Source: Euphorbia lathyris
Lineage: Eukaryota > Streptophyta > Magnoliopsida > Malpighiales > Euphorbiaceae
Assembly: GCF_963576675.1 (NCBI RefSeq)
Contig: NC_088911.1
Coordinates: 77,529,256 to 77,593,255, forward strand
Reading direction: 5' to 3'
DNA: 64,000 nt
The position numbers and the translations under genes are program-made. The stretch's first letter is position 1; every line of letters starts with the position of its first letter. This document shows positions 41,962 through 54,500 of this stretch, one piece after another. The notes under the pieces are model-generated. The model was given only the letters and a program-made list of their open reading frames with translations. It had not been told where the DNA came from and did not search any database.

Positions 41962-43891
41962 AACCTCCTCGCACTTAAAACTTTACTTGTCCCCAAGTAA
42001 ACTAAAAAACTAAACCCGCAATCACAAGCAAGCTAGAAAACCTCCCGGTTTGACTAGGTGCTTGACACAATTTCGAGCATCTGTAATTACATGCATTCGG
42101 AAATACAAAGTAGAGACACGATATCCAAAAGCCGCATTTCAATTATCATAGGTCATATGTTTTAAGAAAAAGGACACATGTTCAATTAAACGAGCTTGAG
42201 GGGATCGCTAAGTAAAACACCTCACCATAGGTAGTTCACTCATTTCACACAATTTTGGTGGGTAAAGTGTTTACTCTCGGCTTATGTTCTTGCTTAGGAT
42301 TACGTTGATTTTGCACGTTCATCCGAGTTCCTCTACTATGTTATATGACTCCGATGATATCAAAAACAGCCTCGAATTGGGGTTGTAATGTGGTTAGAGG
42401 GTTAAAGGTACAACAAGGGTTAATAGTTCTAGCGCTAGAAAAACAAAGTTCAAATGGCTTTAGCAAATATGAAGTGACTGAGCTTTTTATTCATTCATTA
42501 TTCTCTTTTTAGGACGTTTTCTTGAGACGTTTTGATTTTAAGAACTGGGCAATGAAGTTCTCCCCTTTTTGTTCGTCTCTTTTCTTTTCTTTTCTTTTTC
42601 TGTTTTTCTGTTTTTCTTTTTTTTTCTTTTCCCCTTTTTTTTGTTTTTGGGATAGTGATGCTCATTCACTTTTTAGCCTTTTGGCTTGCTACTATGATGC
42701 CATAAACAAAGATAAAGCGCTAGAACGACAAAGGCTCGATGTGAGCTTTACAAAAACTTAGGGTTAAGTAGCAAACCAAATGATGGTTTGCAAAAATTGG
42801 GTTAGAACGAAAGAAAAATCTATAAACTACAAAAATATAGGCTCAAAGGGGCTTCCTAGAGTGGATGAAAAAGAGAAAATAAGGTAAAGAAAAGAGTTAA
42901 TTCTAATGAGGCTGATTCATCGTTTATCATCTCAAATCATTGCATGTAGGTTCAACACAGTATTAGGTGCAAAATCTGTAATCTTTCCACAAGTCAAAGC
43001 ATTCACACAAAAATGTCAAGAAAAAGAGCTTTTTGATGTTCGCTCTTAGGCTCAAATTCAACTCACAATTCTTTGGGTTTCAATTTTGTGTTTACTAGTT
43101 CTCCCCAAACTCAAGTTTAATATCACATGCCTTCAATTCTTAAGTTATCTACCTAAGTAATGATTTTAGCATTTCTTCAAAAGTAGGGTCTAAATGCAAA
43201 CTTTAGCTCATGCTTTTACAGATACAAGGATTGTGTCCTACACCTAAACTAGTTGTCATGCAATCTTAGATTCGGTTCTCAGCCCTCAAGGACAAATAGC
43301 GAAGTTTAGATTCAAAGGAGGTTCACGGTTTTAGATCCTAAATATGCGAAAACATAAATAAAACCCGAAAACGCTAAACTAAACTAGACACGACGCAACA
43401 AAAATTTAAAAAAATTATACAATTTTTGTAAGTTTGTCTACCCCTCCTCCTCACACTAAAAATATACAATAAGTTCCAACATTGCATCACAAACCATAAA
43501 GTACAAGTGCAAAAAGTTAGGGTGGAGAAGACAACTTACTGATTTTATCGCAATCGCAAAAAATTTGATGATTTGCGGTGCCAATTTTTTTATTTTTATT
43601 TTTATTTATTTATTTATTTATTTATTTTAGCTCCGTTCGGGAAAAAATCCCGAACCGTTGCTTATCTCGGCCGAGCAGCGGGCTGGGCGGCAGTGCCTAG
43701 CGGCGGGCTGGGCGCCAGCGCCCAGCTTTTTTAATTTTATTTTAAACCTGAACACTTAAAAAAAATAAAAATAAAATAAAATAAAATAAAATAAAACTAA
43801 ACAACTAAACTAAAATATCAATGTATAATATAAACAAAATAAACCTGAAAAGTTTTATTAAAACTTGGGTTGCCTCCCAAGAAGTGCTACG
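41962..43891 (-). other. Internal non-coding region of D unit 2
   Basis: It begins on the right of LTR 1 with the polypurine tract (minus strand AAGTGCGAGGAGGTT, 41962-41976). It includes a long pyrimidine run on the plus strand (about 42561-42649) and a (TTTA)n run near 43590-43628. A GC-rich block lies at about 43670-43727, with an AAAAT tract at 43769-43796. No pol-type protein motif is visible in any frame. A short plus-strand frame through the pyrimidine run is not credible as a gene. Confidence 0.7.
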
Positions 43892-44749
43892 TTATAGTCG
43901 GTGAGCTCGACATAGAATTCCCGCCTTGGTGTATGCTTCTACTCGCGTTAGGAACTCGAACTCCTTAACAAATAACCCGTACCTACAAAACGAATTAAGA
44001 GCCTCAAATAAGTTTAATGAAAGTAGGAGGCCGAATTTAAACATATTATGAAAAAGTTTGGTTTGCTCCCTTTTGGATTCTCTTGGTAGGTCGAAGAGAA
44101 TGAAAACTTCTGAACAAGGAGTAAATCCAAACTTTTCTAACTTTTGAGGAAAAGGTAGTTGATATACACAAGCTTCGATTTGATCATTTATTTCTATCAC
44201 ATGATTTAGAATTTCAGATTTTGAACCGGGGTTGCTTACCGCTTCCGGTTCTTCACTTACCTTGAGTGATGCATGTGACAGTGGACTTGGTTCTACCTTT
44301 TCGTCATTCCTCAAAGAGATGGCTTGAGCTGATTCCCTTTGTGGGATTTCTATGTTTTCCTTTATGCTTGGGAGGGCATCTCGGGAGTGCTCTTGCATCT
44401 CATGGTTTATTTGAGCCAATTGGTTGCTCAAGTCCTTGCAAACCTCCTCATTGATTGTAAGTCGGGCTGATATTCCTTTCAAAAGGGACAACACCTCATC
44501 TCGTGAGCTAAAGGGTTGTGGAGGAACTTGGCTTGCTTGTTCGTAAGGAAACATTCCCAATTTGTTTTCCCTGTGCTCATTAACAAACCCTTGGTGATTG
44601 AGGCTCAGTTTCGCCATCAAGATATCCATTTTCTTATTTAAGTCGGCCATGGAGGGATTGGGAGCCTCATTCTCTAGGGCATGAATGTATGGTCTTGATG
44701 GGATAGTAAACTTTTGAGCTTGCCACTCTACTTTTTCTTGCCAATTCAT
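43892..44749 (-). CDS. Unknown gag-like protein of element D, copy 2
   Basis: 285 codons, almost identical to copy 1 over the first 265 residues. The C-terminus instead reads FEFLTRVEAYTKAGILCRAHRL because the 45-bp segment is present. Copies 2 and 3 agree here, so this is the ancestral end. The few differences (for example NSFCRYG versus NPFCRYG) are single-base. Preservation of the frame in all three copies means either a recent duplication or selection. Confidence 0.6.
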   Translation of the reverse strand: MNWQEKVEWQAQKFTIPSRPYIHALENEAPNPSMADLNKKMDILMAKLSLNHQGFVNEHRENKLGMFPYEQASQVPPQPFSSRDEVLSLLKGISARLTINEEVCKDLSNQLAQINHEMQEHSRDALPSIKENIEIPQRESAQAISLRNDEKVEPSPLSHASLKVSEEPEAVSNPGSKSEILNHVIEINDQIEACVYQLPFPQKLEKFGFTPCSEVFILFDLPRESKREQTKLFHNMFKFGLLLSLNLFEALNSFCRYGLFVKEFEFLTRVEAYTKAGILCRAHRL

Positions 44750-45057
44750 TGATCAGAGAATGCTGAGAAAAAGTGAAATTCTAGCACAAAAGTTGATAAG
44801 TAACAGTATAAAGATATGAACAAGTATAGAAGAGTATAAAGAAATTATATATCAACAAGTATAGACGATATAAACAAAGATATTCACAAACGAATTGTAT
44901 ATAAACAAGTATATGTATAAACAGGTATATGTATAAACAAGTATAAACGATATAACGATATAAACAAGGGTATTCACAGCGAATGCCTAAACTAACAAAT
45001 CAACCTTTGGTTCGATATTGCAGAAGAAATAAATCCCCGACAACGGCGCCAAAAACT

Positions 45058-46653
45058 TGATACGCCTCACGGCAGTCGCACCGCGACACTCACTAAGGGA
45101 TAAGTGTACCCCGTCGTTATCAAGTAATAAATCTGGAAAGTCCAGGTATCGAATCCACAGGACTTATTTACCACAAGTATCGAATTACTTGGTCTCAGGT
45201 GTTATCTAGGCTTTGTGGGTTTTGAATTTGTTTGTTTAAGTTAATCTACTCCTAGGTTGAATTACGCTACTCCTAGCTAAGTTATACTAGTTCTAACTAA
45301 GTTATTCTACGCCTAATTAAGTTAAACTACTCCTAACTAAGTTAAACTACTCCTAATTGATCTTTCACTAATGCAATTACCCGAAGGAACATGGTATGAA
45401 CGATAATAATGAAGTTAGGTTATTAGGTCTATTGATTAAAAACCTAATCTAAATCACTTGTATTCAAGGCGATTAACCCTACTTACCCTCCTGAAGTTCC
45501 TAGTGCGTGATTCCCTTGTAAGGCCGAAACTAGGTCTAAGGCTCAGCAATTTGGGCTTAATCAACTAAGAGGTCGTCAATCTCCTAGGCTCTGACTAGGT
45601 CAGATTCAGTTCACAATATGTGCCTACTCGATTTTGGGGCTTTTGAATGAGTTAAACCAATTGAATAAAGCGTAAGACAAAGATTAAATCAATAAGCATA
45701 GAACAAAATAAGAGCTAAAGTATTATTAAAGATGAAGAATAATGTCACAGGATACAATTAGCCTAGGATTCATAGATTGTATCAAAGAGTACAAACAAAG
45801 TAAAGTAAAAGGAGATACGAAAATCCCTTTCAAGGAACCTGTCTACTCTGCAATCGGCTTCCTAGGTCTTAAGGACGGACCTTGAATATTCCTCGAGAAC
45901 AGCTTTGAAGGAGCTTCAATGGAGGTCGAAGAAGATGGAGGAGATGGAGAGGAAATTCAAGGGGAAAGCTAAAGTAATTTACAAATAATGAAAGATGCCT
46001 AATTACATTGGAAAAATCCTATTTATAGGCGTGGCTCGGGCCCTTTTGATGACCTATTTCGTGTCCTTATGCAGGTAGGAAGTCATGGGGCCGATCGTGG
46101 AGTCGTGGGGGCGGAATTGGTCTTTTTGACCAATTCCCGCAGGTCTGCTCGCCGAGCAGGCACTGCTGGTAGCCCGAGCAGTGCCTGGGCAGCTCACCGA
46201 GCAGCGCCCGGGCTGCGCGCCGAGCAGCGCCTGAGCTGCTCACCGATGCTCAATTCGCCGAGCGACTGTCGGGGGTCCCCGAGACACGATTTTTTCCTGA
46301 AATTGATCATGTTTTAACCTGCACACGCACATAAACTCCAAACAACATTAGTCCAAAGGCTAAATTGACCCGCCAATCGCTTATTATGAGCAAACGCTTC
46401 GTTTGGTGCGACTTTTGACGGATCAATTAGTTTCAAAAGATAACGGAATTATAATATGCATGCCATTTTGGCCATATTTGCCTAAATTGATCATAAAACG
46501 AGCCTAAACAACGAAAAGTAAATAAAACATTTCCAATTTTTAACTAACTCACACAAAAGCATTTAAATGCGAGAATTGCTCGCTTATTAACTAAATAACG
46601 CTAAAAACCGTTCTAAACCCGTACCCAAAGATAGGGGTTTTTGACCCCTATCA
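45058..46653 (-). repeat. LTR 2 of array D
   Basis: 1,596 bp, the shortest of the three because its GC-rich minisatellite (46140-46260) is contracted. A primer site lies on its left and a polypurine tract on its right, so it serves as 5' LTR of one unit and 3' LTR of the next. Confidence 0.85.
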
Positions 46654-48735
46654 AACCTCCTCGCACTTAAAACTTTACTTGTCCCCAAGTAAATTAAAAA
46701 AGTAAACCCGCAATCACAAGCAAGCTAGAAAACCTCCCGTTTTGACTAGGTGCTTGACACAATTTCGAGCATCTATAATTACATGCATTGGGAAATACAA
46801 AGTAGAGACACGATATCCAAAAGCCGCATTTCAATTATCATAGGTCATATGTTTTAAGAAATAGGACATATGTTCAATTAAACGAGCTTGAGGGGATCGC
46901 TAAGTAAAACACCTCACCATAGGTAGTTCACTCATTTCACACAATTTTGGTGGCTAAAGTGTTTACTCTCGGCTTATGTTCTTGCTTAGGATTACGTGGA
47001 TTTTGCACGTTCATCCGAGTTCCTCTACTATGCTATATAACTACGATGATATCAAAAACAGCCTCGAATTGGGGTTGTAATGTGGTTAGAGGGTTAAAGG
47101 TACAACAAGGGTTAATAGTTCCAGCACTAGAAAAACAAAGTTCAAATGGCTTTAGCAAATATGAAGTGACTGAGCTTTTTATTCATTCATTATTCTCTTT
47201 TTAGGACGTTTTCTTGAGACGTTTTGATTTTAAGAACTGGGGAATGAAGTTCTCCCCTTTTTGTTCGTCTCTTTTCTTTTCTTTTCTTTTTCTGTTTTTC
47301 TCTTTTTCTTTTTTTTTCTTTTTCCCTTTTTTTTCTTTTTGGGATAGTGATGCTCATTCACTTTTTAGCCTTTTGGCTTGCTACTATGATGCCATAAACA
47401 AAGATAAAGCGCTAGAACGACAAAGGCTCGATGTGAGCTTTACAAAAACTTAGGGTTAAGTAGCAAACCAAATGATGGTTTGCAAAAATTGGGTTAGAAC
47501 GAAAGAAAAATCTATAAACTACAAAAATATAGGCTCAAAGGGGCTTCCTAGAGTGGATGAAAAAGAGAAAATAAGGTAAAGAAAAGAGTTAATTCTAATG
47601 AGGCTGATTCATCGTTTATCATCTCAAATCATTGCATGTAGGTTCAACACAGTATTAGGTGCAAAATCTGTAATCTTTCCACAAGTCAAAGCATTCACAC
47701 AAAAATGTCAAGAAAAAGAGCTTTTTGATGTTCGCTCTTAGGCTCAAATTCAACTCACAATTCTTTGGGTTTCAATTTTGTGTTTACTAGTTCTCCCCAA
47801 ACTCAAGTTTAATATCACATGCCTTCAATTCTTAAGTTATCTACCTAAGTAATGATTTTAGCATTTCTTCAAAAGTAGGGTCTAAATGCAAACTTTAGCT
47901 CATGCTTTTACAGATACAAGGATTGTGTCCTACACCTAAACTAGTTGTCATGCAATCTTAGATTCGGTTCTCAGCCCTCAAGGACAAATAGCGAAGTTTA
48001 GATTCAAAGGAGGTTCACGGTTTTAGATCCTAAATATGCGAAAACATAAATAAAACCCGAAAACGCTAAACTAAACTAGACACGACGCAACAAAAATTTA
48101 AAAAAATTATACAATTTTTGTAAGTTTGTCTACCCCTCCTCCTCACACTAAAAATATACAATAAGTTCCAACATTGCATCACAAACCATAAAGTACAAGT
48201 GCAAAAAGTTAGGGTGGAGAAGACAACTTACTGATTTTATCGCAATCGCAAAAAATTTGATGATTTGCGGTGCCAATTTTTTTATTTTTATTTTTATTTA
48301 TTTATTTATTTATTTATTTTAGCTCCGTTCGGGAAAAAATCCCGAACCGTTGCTTATCTCGGCCGAGCAGCGGGCTGGGCGCAGGGCCCAGCGGCGGGCT
48401 GGGCGCAGTGCCTAGCGGCGGTCTGTGCGCCAGCGCCCAGCTCGCCGAGCTGGGCGGCAGTGCCCAGCTCGCGGCGAGTTGGGCCCTGCTCGCCGAGCTG
48501 GGCGGCAGTGCCCAGCTCGCCCGAGCTGGGCCTCCTGAGGCCAAATTTTTATTTTTATTTTTTTTTAATTTTATTTTAAACCTGAACACTTAAAAAAAAT
48601 AAAAATAAAATAAAATAAAATAAAATAAAATAAAATAAAACTAAAGAACTAAACTAAAATATCAATGTATAATATAAACAAAATAAACCTGAAAAGTTTT
48701 ATTAAAACTTGGGTTGCCTCCCAAGAAGTGCTACG
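46654..48735 (-). other. Internal non-coding region of D unit 3
   Basis: A near copy of 41962-43891. The pyrimidine run is at about 47253-47341. The GC-rich block (48361-48540) is about three times longer than in unit 2. No gene seen. Confidence 0.7.
48361..48540. repeat. Expanded GC-rich minisatellite, D unit 3
   Basis: Repeats of GGGCTGGGCGCAGTGCC and GCTCGCCGAGCTGGGC. In unit 2 the same place has only about 60 bp. It shares the CTCGCCGAGC core with the LTR minisatellite. Confidence 0.85.
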
Positions 48736-49593
48736 TTATAGTCGGTGAGCTCGACATAGAATTCCCGCCTTGGTGTATGCTTCTACTCGCGTTAGGAACT
48801 CGAACTCCTTAACAAATAACCCGTACCTACAAAACGGATTAAGAGCCTCAAATAAGTTTAATGAAAGTAGGAGGCCGAATTTAAACATATTATGAAAAAG
48901 TTTGGTTTGCTCCCTTTTGGATTCTCTTGGTAGGTCGAAGAGAATGAAAACTTCTGAACAAGGAGTAAATCCAAACTTTTCTAACTTTTGAGGAAAAGGT
49001 AGTTGATATACACAAGCTTCGATTTGATCATTTATTTCTATCACATGATTTAGAATTTCAGATTTTGAACCGGGGTTGCTTACCGCTTCCGGTTCTTCAC
49101 TTACCTTGAGTGATGCATGTGACAGTGGACTTGGTTCTACCTTTTCGTCATTCCTCAAAGAGATGGCTTGAGCTGATTCCCTTTGTGGGATTTCTATGTT
49201 TTCCTTTATGCTTGGGAGGGCATCTCGGGAGTGCTCTTGCATCTCATGGTTTATTTGAGCCAATTGGTTGCTCAAGTCCTTGCAAACCTCCTCATTGATT
49301 GTAAGTCGGGCTGATATTCCTTTCAAAAGGGACAACACCTCATCTCGTGAGCTAGAGGGTTGTGGAGGAACTTGGCTTGCTTGTTCGTAAGGAAACATTC
49401 CCAATTTGTTTTCCCTGTGCTCATTAACAAACCCTTGGTGATTGAGGCTCAGTTTCGCCATCAAGATATCCATTTTCTTATTTAAGTCGGCCATGGAGGG
49501 ATTGGGAGCCTCATTCTCCAGGGCATGAATGTATGGTCTTGATGGGATAGTAAACTTTTGAGCTTGCCACTCTACTTTTTCTTGCCAATTCAT
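48736..49593 (-). CDS. Unknown gag-like protein of element D, copy 3
   Basis: 285 codons, start MNWQEKVEWQ, same layout as copy 2. It reads PQPSSSRDE where copies 1 and 2 have PQPFSSRDE. The frame is open throughout. No domain could be named with confidence. Confidence 0.6.
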   Translation of the reverse strand: MNWQEKVEWQAQKFTIPSRPYIHALENEAPNPSMADLNKKMDILMAKLSLNHQGFVNEHRENKLGMFPYEQASQVPPQPSSSRDEVLSLLKGISARLTINEEVCKDLSNQLAQINHEMQEHSRDALPSIKENIEIPQRESAQAISLRNDEKVEPSPLSHASLKVSEEPEAVSNPGSKSEILNHVIEINDQIEACVYQLPFPQKLEKFGFTPCSEVFILFDLPRESKREQTKLFHNMFKFGLLLSLNLFEALNPFCRYGLFVKEFEFLTRVEAYTKAGILCRAHRL

Positions 49594-49901
49594 TGATCAG
49601 AGAATGCTGAGAAAAAGTGAAGTTCTAGCACAAAAGTTGATAAGTAACAGTATACAGATATGACCAAGTATAGAAGAGTATAAAGAAATTATATATCAAC
49701 AAGTATAGACGATATAAACAAAGATATTCACAAACGAATTGTATATAAACAAGTATATGTATAAACAGGTATATGTATAAACAAGTATAAACGATATAAC
49801 GATATAAACAAGGGTATTCACAGCGAATGCCTAAACTAACAAATAAACCTTTGGTTCGATATTGCAGAAGAAATAAATCCTCGGCAACGGCGCCAAAAAC
49901 T

Positions 49902-51587
49902 TGATATGCCTCACGGCAGTCGCACCGCGAGACTCACTAAGGGATAAGTGTACCCCGTCGTTATCAAGTAATAAATCTGGAAAGTCCAGGTATCGAATCC
50001 ACAGGACTTATTTACCACAAGTATCGAATTACTTAGTCTCAGGTGTTATCTAGGCTTTGTGGGTTTTGAATTTGTTTGTTTAAGTTAATCTACTCCTAGG
50101 TTGAATTACGCTACTCCTAGCTAAGTTATACTAGTTCTAACTAAGTTATTCTACGCCTAATTAAGTTAAACTACTCCTAACTAAGTTAAACTACTCCTAA
50201 TTGATCTTTCACTAATGCAATTACCCGAAGGAACATGGTATGAACGATAATAATGAAGTTAGGTTATTAGGTCTATTGATTAAAAACCTAATCTAAATCA
50301 CTTGTATTCAAGGCGATTAACCCTACTTACCCTCCTGAAGTTCCTAGTGCGCGATTCCCTTGTAAGGCCGAAACTAGGTCTAAGGCTCAGCAATTTGGGC
50401 TTAATCAACTAAGAGGTCGTCAATCTCCTAGGCTCTGACTAGGTCAGATTCAGTTCACAATATGTGCCTACTCGATTTTGGGGCTTTTGAATGAGTTAAA
50501 CCAATTGAATAAAGCGTAAGACAAAGTTTAAATCAATAAGCATAGAACAAAATAAGAGCTAAAGTATTATTAAAGATGAAGAATAATGTCACAGGATACA
50601 ATTAGCCTAGGATTCATAGATTGTATCAAAGAGTACAAACAAAGTAAAGTAAAAGGAGATACGAAAATCCCTTTCAAGGAACCTGTCTACTCTGCAATCG
50701 GCTTCCTAGGTCTTAAGGACGGACCTTGAATATTCCTCGAGAACAGCTTTGAAGGAGCTTCAATGGAGGTCGAAGAAGATGGAGGAGATGGAGAGGAAAT
50801 TCAAGGGGAAAGCTAAAGTAATTTACAAATAATGAAAGATGCCTAATTACATTGGAAAAATCCTATTTATAGGCGTGGCTCGGGCCCTTTTGATGACCTA
50901 TTTCGTGTCCTTATGCAGGTAGGAAGTCGTGGGGCCGATCGTGGAGTCGTGGGGGCGGAATTGGTCTTTTTGACCAATTCCCGCAGGTCTACTCGCCGAG
51001 CAGAGAGCAGGCACTACTCGTCGCGAGCAGGCACAGCCTGCTCGGCGAGCAGGAGCAGTGCCCGAGCAGTGCCTGGGCAGCTTACCGAGCAGCGCCTGGG
51101 CAGCTCGCCGAGCAGCGCCTGGGCTGCTCGCCGAGCAGCGCTCGGGCTGCGCGTCGAGCAGCGCCTGGGCTGCTCACCGATGCTCAATTCACCGAGCGAC
51201 TGCCGGGGGTCCCCGAGACACGATTTTTGCCTGAAATTGATCATGTTTTAACCTGCACACGCACATAAACTCCAAACAACATTAGTCCAAAGGCTAAATT
51301 GACCCGCCAATCGCTTATTTTGAGCAAACGCTTCGTTTGGTGCGACTTTTGACGGATCAATTAGCTTCAAAAGATAACGGAATTATAATATGCATGACAT
51401 TTTGGCCGCGTTTTCCTAAATTGATCATAAAACGAGCCTAAACAACGAAAAGTAAATGAAACATTTCCAATTTCTAACTAACTCACACAAAAGCATTTAA
51501 ATGCGAGAATTGCTCGCTTATTAACTAAATAACGCTAAAAACCGTTCTAAAACCGTACCCAAAGATAGGGTTTTTTGACCCCTATCA
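49902..51587 (-). repeat. LTR 3 of array D
   Basis: 1,686 bp, with the longest GC-rich block (about 50990-51195). It starts TGATATGCC (one base different) and ends CCCCTATCA, directly joined to element C pol at 51588. A minus-strand TATAAATA is at about 50864-50871. As the outermost 5' LTR it would drive transcription of the array. Confidence 0.85.
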
Positions 51588-54500
51588 GTCACAGGTTTAT
51601 ACCACAAGCAAATACTGCTCATATGCTTGACTCTCCTTCTTCATCCACATGGTTGCTTGACAGTGGTGCCTCACATCATGTCACGAATGATCTCCAGAAT
51701 TTGGCTCTCCATGCTCCCTATGATGGTACTGAGGAACTCATAATTGGCGATGGTACAGGTTTAAAAATCTCTCACACTGGTTGTCTTTCCCTTTTTCATT
51801 CTTCTTCACCTCTTAAACTGAACAATGTACTTTACGTACCCTCCATCTCCAAGAACATTATTTCCATCTCTCAATTTTGTATTGATAACGATGTCTGTAT
51901 TGAATTCTTACCCAATTCTTTTCGTGTGAAGGATGTCAAAGCGGGGGCATTCCTTTTTCAGGGTCAAACTACATCAGGTGTCTATGAAATTCAGCCCAGT
52001 ATTCCTCGTGTCTTCACTAGCTCCATTGTCCACTCCCTTGATTGGCATCATCGCTTGGGTCACTCGTCTCTCAAAGTTTTTCGACATCTTATTTCTACAA
52101 ATAATTTAAATGTTTCTAGTCTTTCCACCTTAGATTGTAATTCATGTGCTTGCAATAAAAGTCATCAGCTTCCATTTTCTATTTCAACTATAAATTCCAA
52201 TGCTCCTCTTCAATATATATATATACTGATCTTTGGACAGCTCCTCTTTATTCTCATGATGGGTACAAGTACTATCTCATATTCGTTGATCACTATACTA
52301 AATACATATGGTTCTATCCCCTCAAACAAAAATCTGATACACACAATATTTTTATTCGTTATAAGGCCTTGGTTGAGAAATATTTCCACCTTCCTATTAT
52401 TAACTTATACTCCGATAATGGTGGCGAATATGAGGCTCTAAAAGATTATCTCGCCATTAATGACATCTCCAACTCACCACACCTCCTCATACTCCTCAAC
52501 ATAATGGATATTCTGAAAGACGACATCGTCATATTGTCGAAATATGTCTTACTCTTCTGACTCATGCTTCTATGCCATTAAAATTCTGGTCAAATGCTTA
52601 TGCAACAACTGTCTACCTTATTAACCGCCTCCCTACCTTGACATTAAACAATGATTCTCCCTATCTTCGCCTTTTTGGCAAACCTCCAAACTATCACAAG
52701 CTTCGCAGCTTTGGATGCTTATGCTATCCGTGGTTAAAACCTTACAATAAGTATAAACTGGAATCTAAATCTACTCCTTGTATCTTTATAGGTTATTCAC
52801 CCACTCAAAGTGCTTATTACTTTCTTGATCCACAGTCCTCTAAAATATATACCTCTCGCCATGTTCAATTTGTTGAAACTCAATTTCCCTATTCATCTCT
52901 TACCTCGCCATCTCCTCCTATTCCTCAATTACTAGAAGAATGGTGTCCTTTTACAGTTCCATTAAAATCAGTTTGCTCTCCACCTATTGTTTCTTCTAGC
53001 TCGGAGTCTCAAATATCTCCTGTTTTCCCAAACCAGAATTCACCTTCTCATTCCACCACAGCTCCTACAAAGTCCTCATCCTCAAATTCTTCCTCTCTGC
53101 GTGTGTCTATCAATTCCTCTCCCACTCCGTCCGCCACTTCATCTCCAAATAGGTCTGTAAATTCCTCTCCAAATCAGTCTGTCGCTTCCTGTCTAAATCA
53201 ATCTGCTTCTTCCTCTCCAAATAGGTCTGTCACTTCCTCTCCAAATCAGTCCGCCACTTCATCTCCATCTCCACCCTCCTCTTCAATTCATCCCAATCAC
53301 CCAATGGTCACTCGTCTCCGAAACAATATCAGCAAACCCATCAATAAACTTACCCTTCATGTTCAGGTAGCTGATTCTGACTTGGAATCTTGTTTCACCT
53401 TCTGTATCTCAAAATGTTGTTGGATGTAAATGGATTTTTCGCATCAAACACGACTCAAATGGAAAGATTATTCAGTACAAAGCCCGTCTTGTGGCTAGGG
53501 ATTTCCATCAATGCCCGTGTCTTGATTACAATGAGACTTTCAGTCCCGTTGTCAAGCCAGCTACTGTGCGATTGATTTTGTCTCTTGTTGTGAGTCAAGG
53601 TTGGCCCCTACGGCAACTTGACATTAACAATGCTTTTTTGCAGGGTACTCTCACTGATGAAGTTTACATATCTCAACCTCCAGGGTACAGTGACTCTGTT
53701 CATCCGAATTATGTGTGCAAATTGAATAAGGCTCTATATGGACTTAAGCAAGCCCCAAGAGCCTGGTATCATGAGTTGCGAAATTTTTTGCTTGAGACGG
53801 GATTCAAAAATTCAGTTTCAGACTCTTCTTTGTTTACTCTTCATTCAAAAGGCTCCATTATATATCTCCTGGTATACGTTGATGATATAATAGTTACAAG
53901 TAATGCTCCATCTGTTCTTGAAGCTTTCATAAGAACCTTCTCATCTCGTTTTTCTCTTAAAGATTTGGGCACACCCTCTTATTTTCTTGGAGTTGAAGTT
54001 CTTCCTCATCCCAATGGCTTGTTCTTAAGTCAAAGCAAATATATTTCTGATATTCTATGCAGAGCTAAAATGGATGATTCTAAACCTGTTGCCACTCCTC
54101 AAGCCACTCACCCTCCAATGACATTGACAGGCACATCTATTCCAGATCCCGCTGAGTTTCGTGCATTGATTGGCAGCTTGTAGTATCTTAGCTTAACTCG
54201 ACCAGATGTTGCCTTCACTGTGAATAAATTGGCTCAGTACATGCACCGTCCAACCAAGGATCACATGCTTGCCTTGAAGCGCCTTCTACGCTACTTAAAT
54301 GGCACATTAAATACGGGCTTAGTTCTTCACAAAGACTCTCCACTCCAACTCCATGCTTTCTCTGACGCGGATTGGGCTCGTGATCAGGATGATTACATTT
54401 CAACTACAGCATACATTGTGTACCTTGGGAAGAATCCTATCTCCTGGACATCTCGGAAACAACGTACACGAGCACGGTCCTCCACGGAGGCAAAATACCG

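Larger units (their letters stand above)
39076..51587 (-). mobile_element. Tandem array of non-autonomous Ty3/gypsy element D (Athila/Tat-like)
   Basis: The arrangement is internal-LTR-internal-LTR-internal-LTR, all in minus orientation, with shared LTRs at 40331-41961, 45058-46653 and 49902-51587. The period is 4,727 bp then 4,844 bp. A tRNA-Asp primer site sits on the left of each LTR and a GAGGAGGTT polypurine tract on the right of the first two. The leftmost unit lacks its 3' LTR and starts inside an AAAAT tract; no target duplication is seen. No protease, RT, RNase H or integrase motif is present in any unit. A single D element would be about 6.3 kb. Such arrays arise by unequal LTR recombination. 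Confidence 0.85.

Noticed and set aside
42522..42761. Small phenylalanine-rich membrane protein (also 47214-47453)
   Set aside because: A pyrimidine tract translated; no start context, and in antisense to element D.
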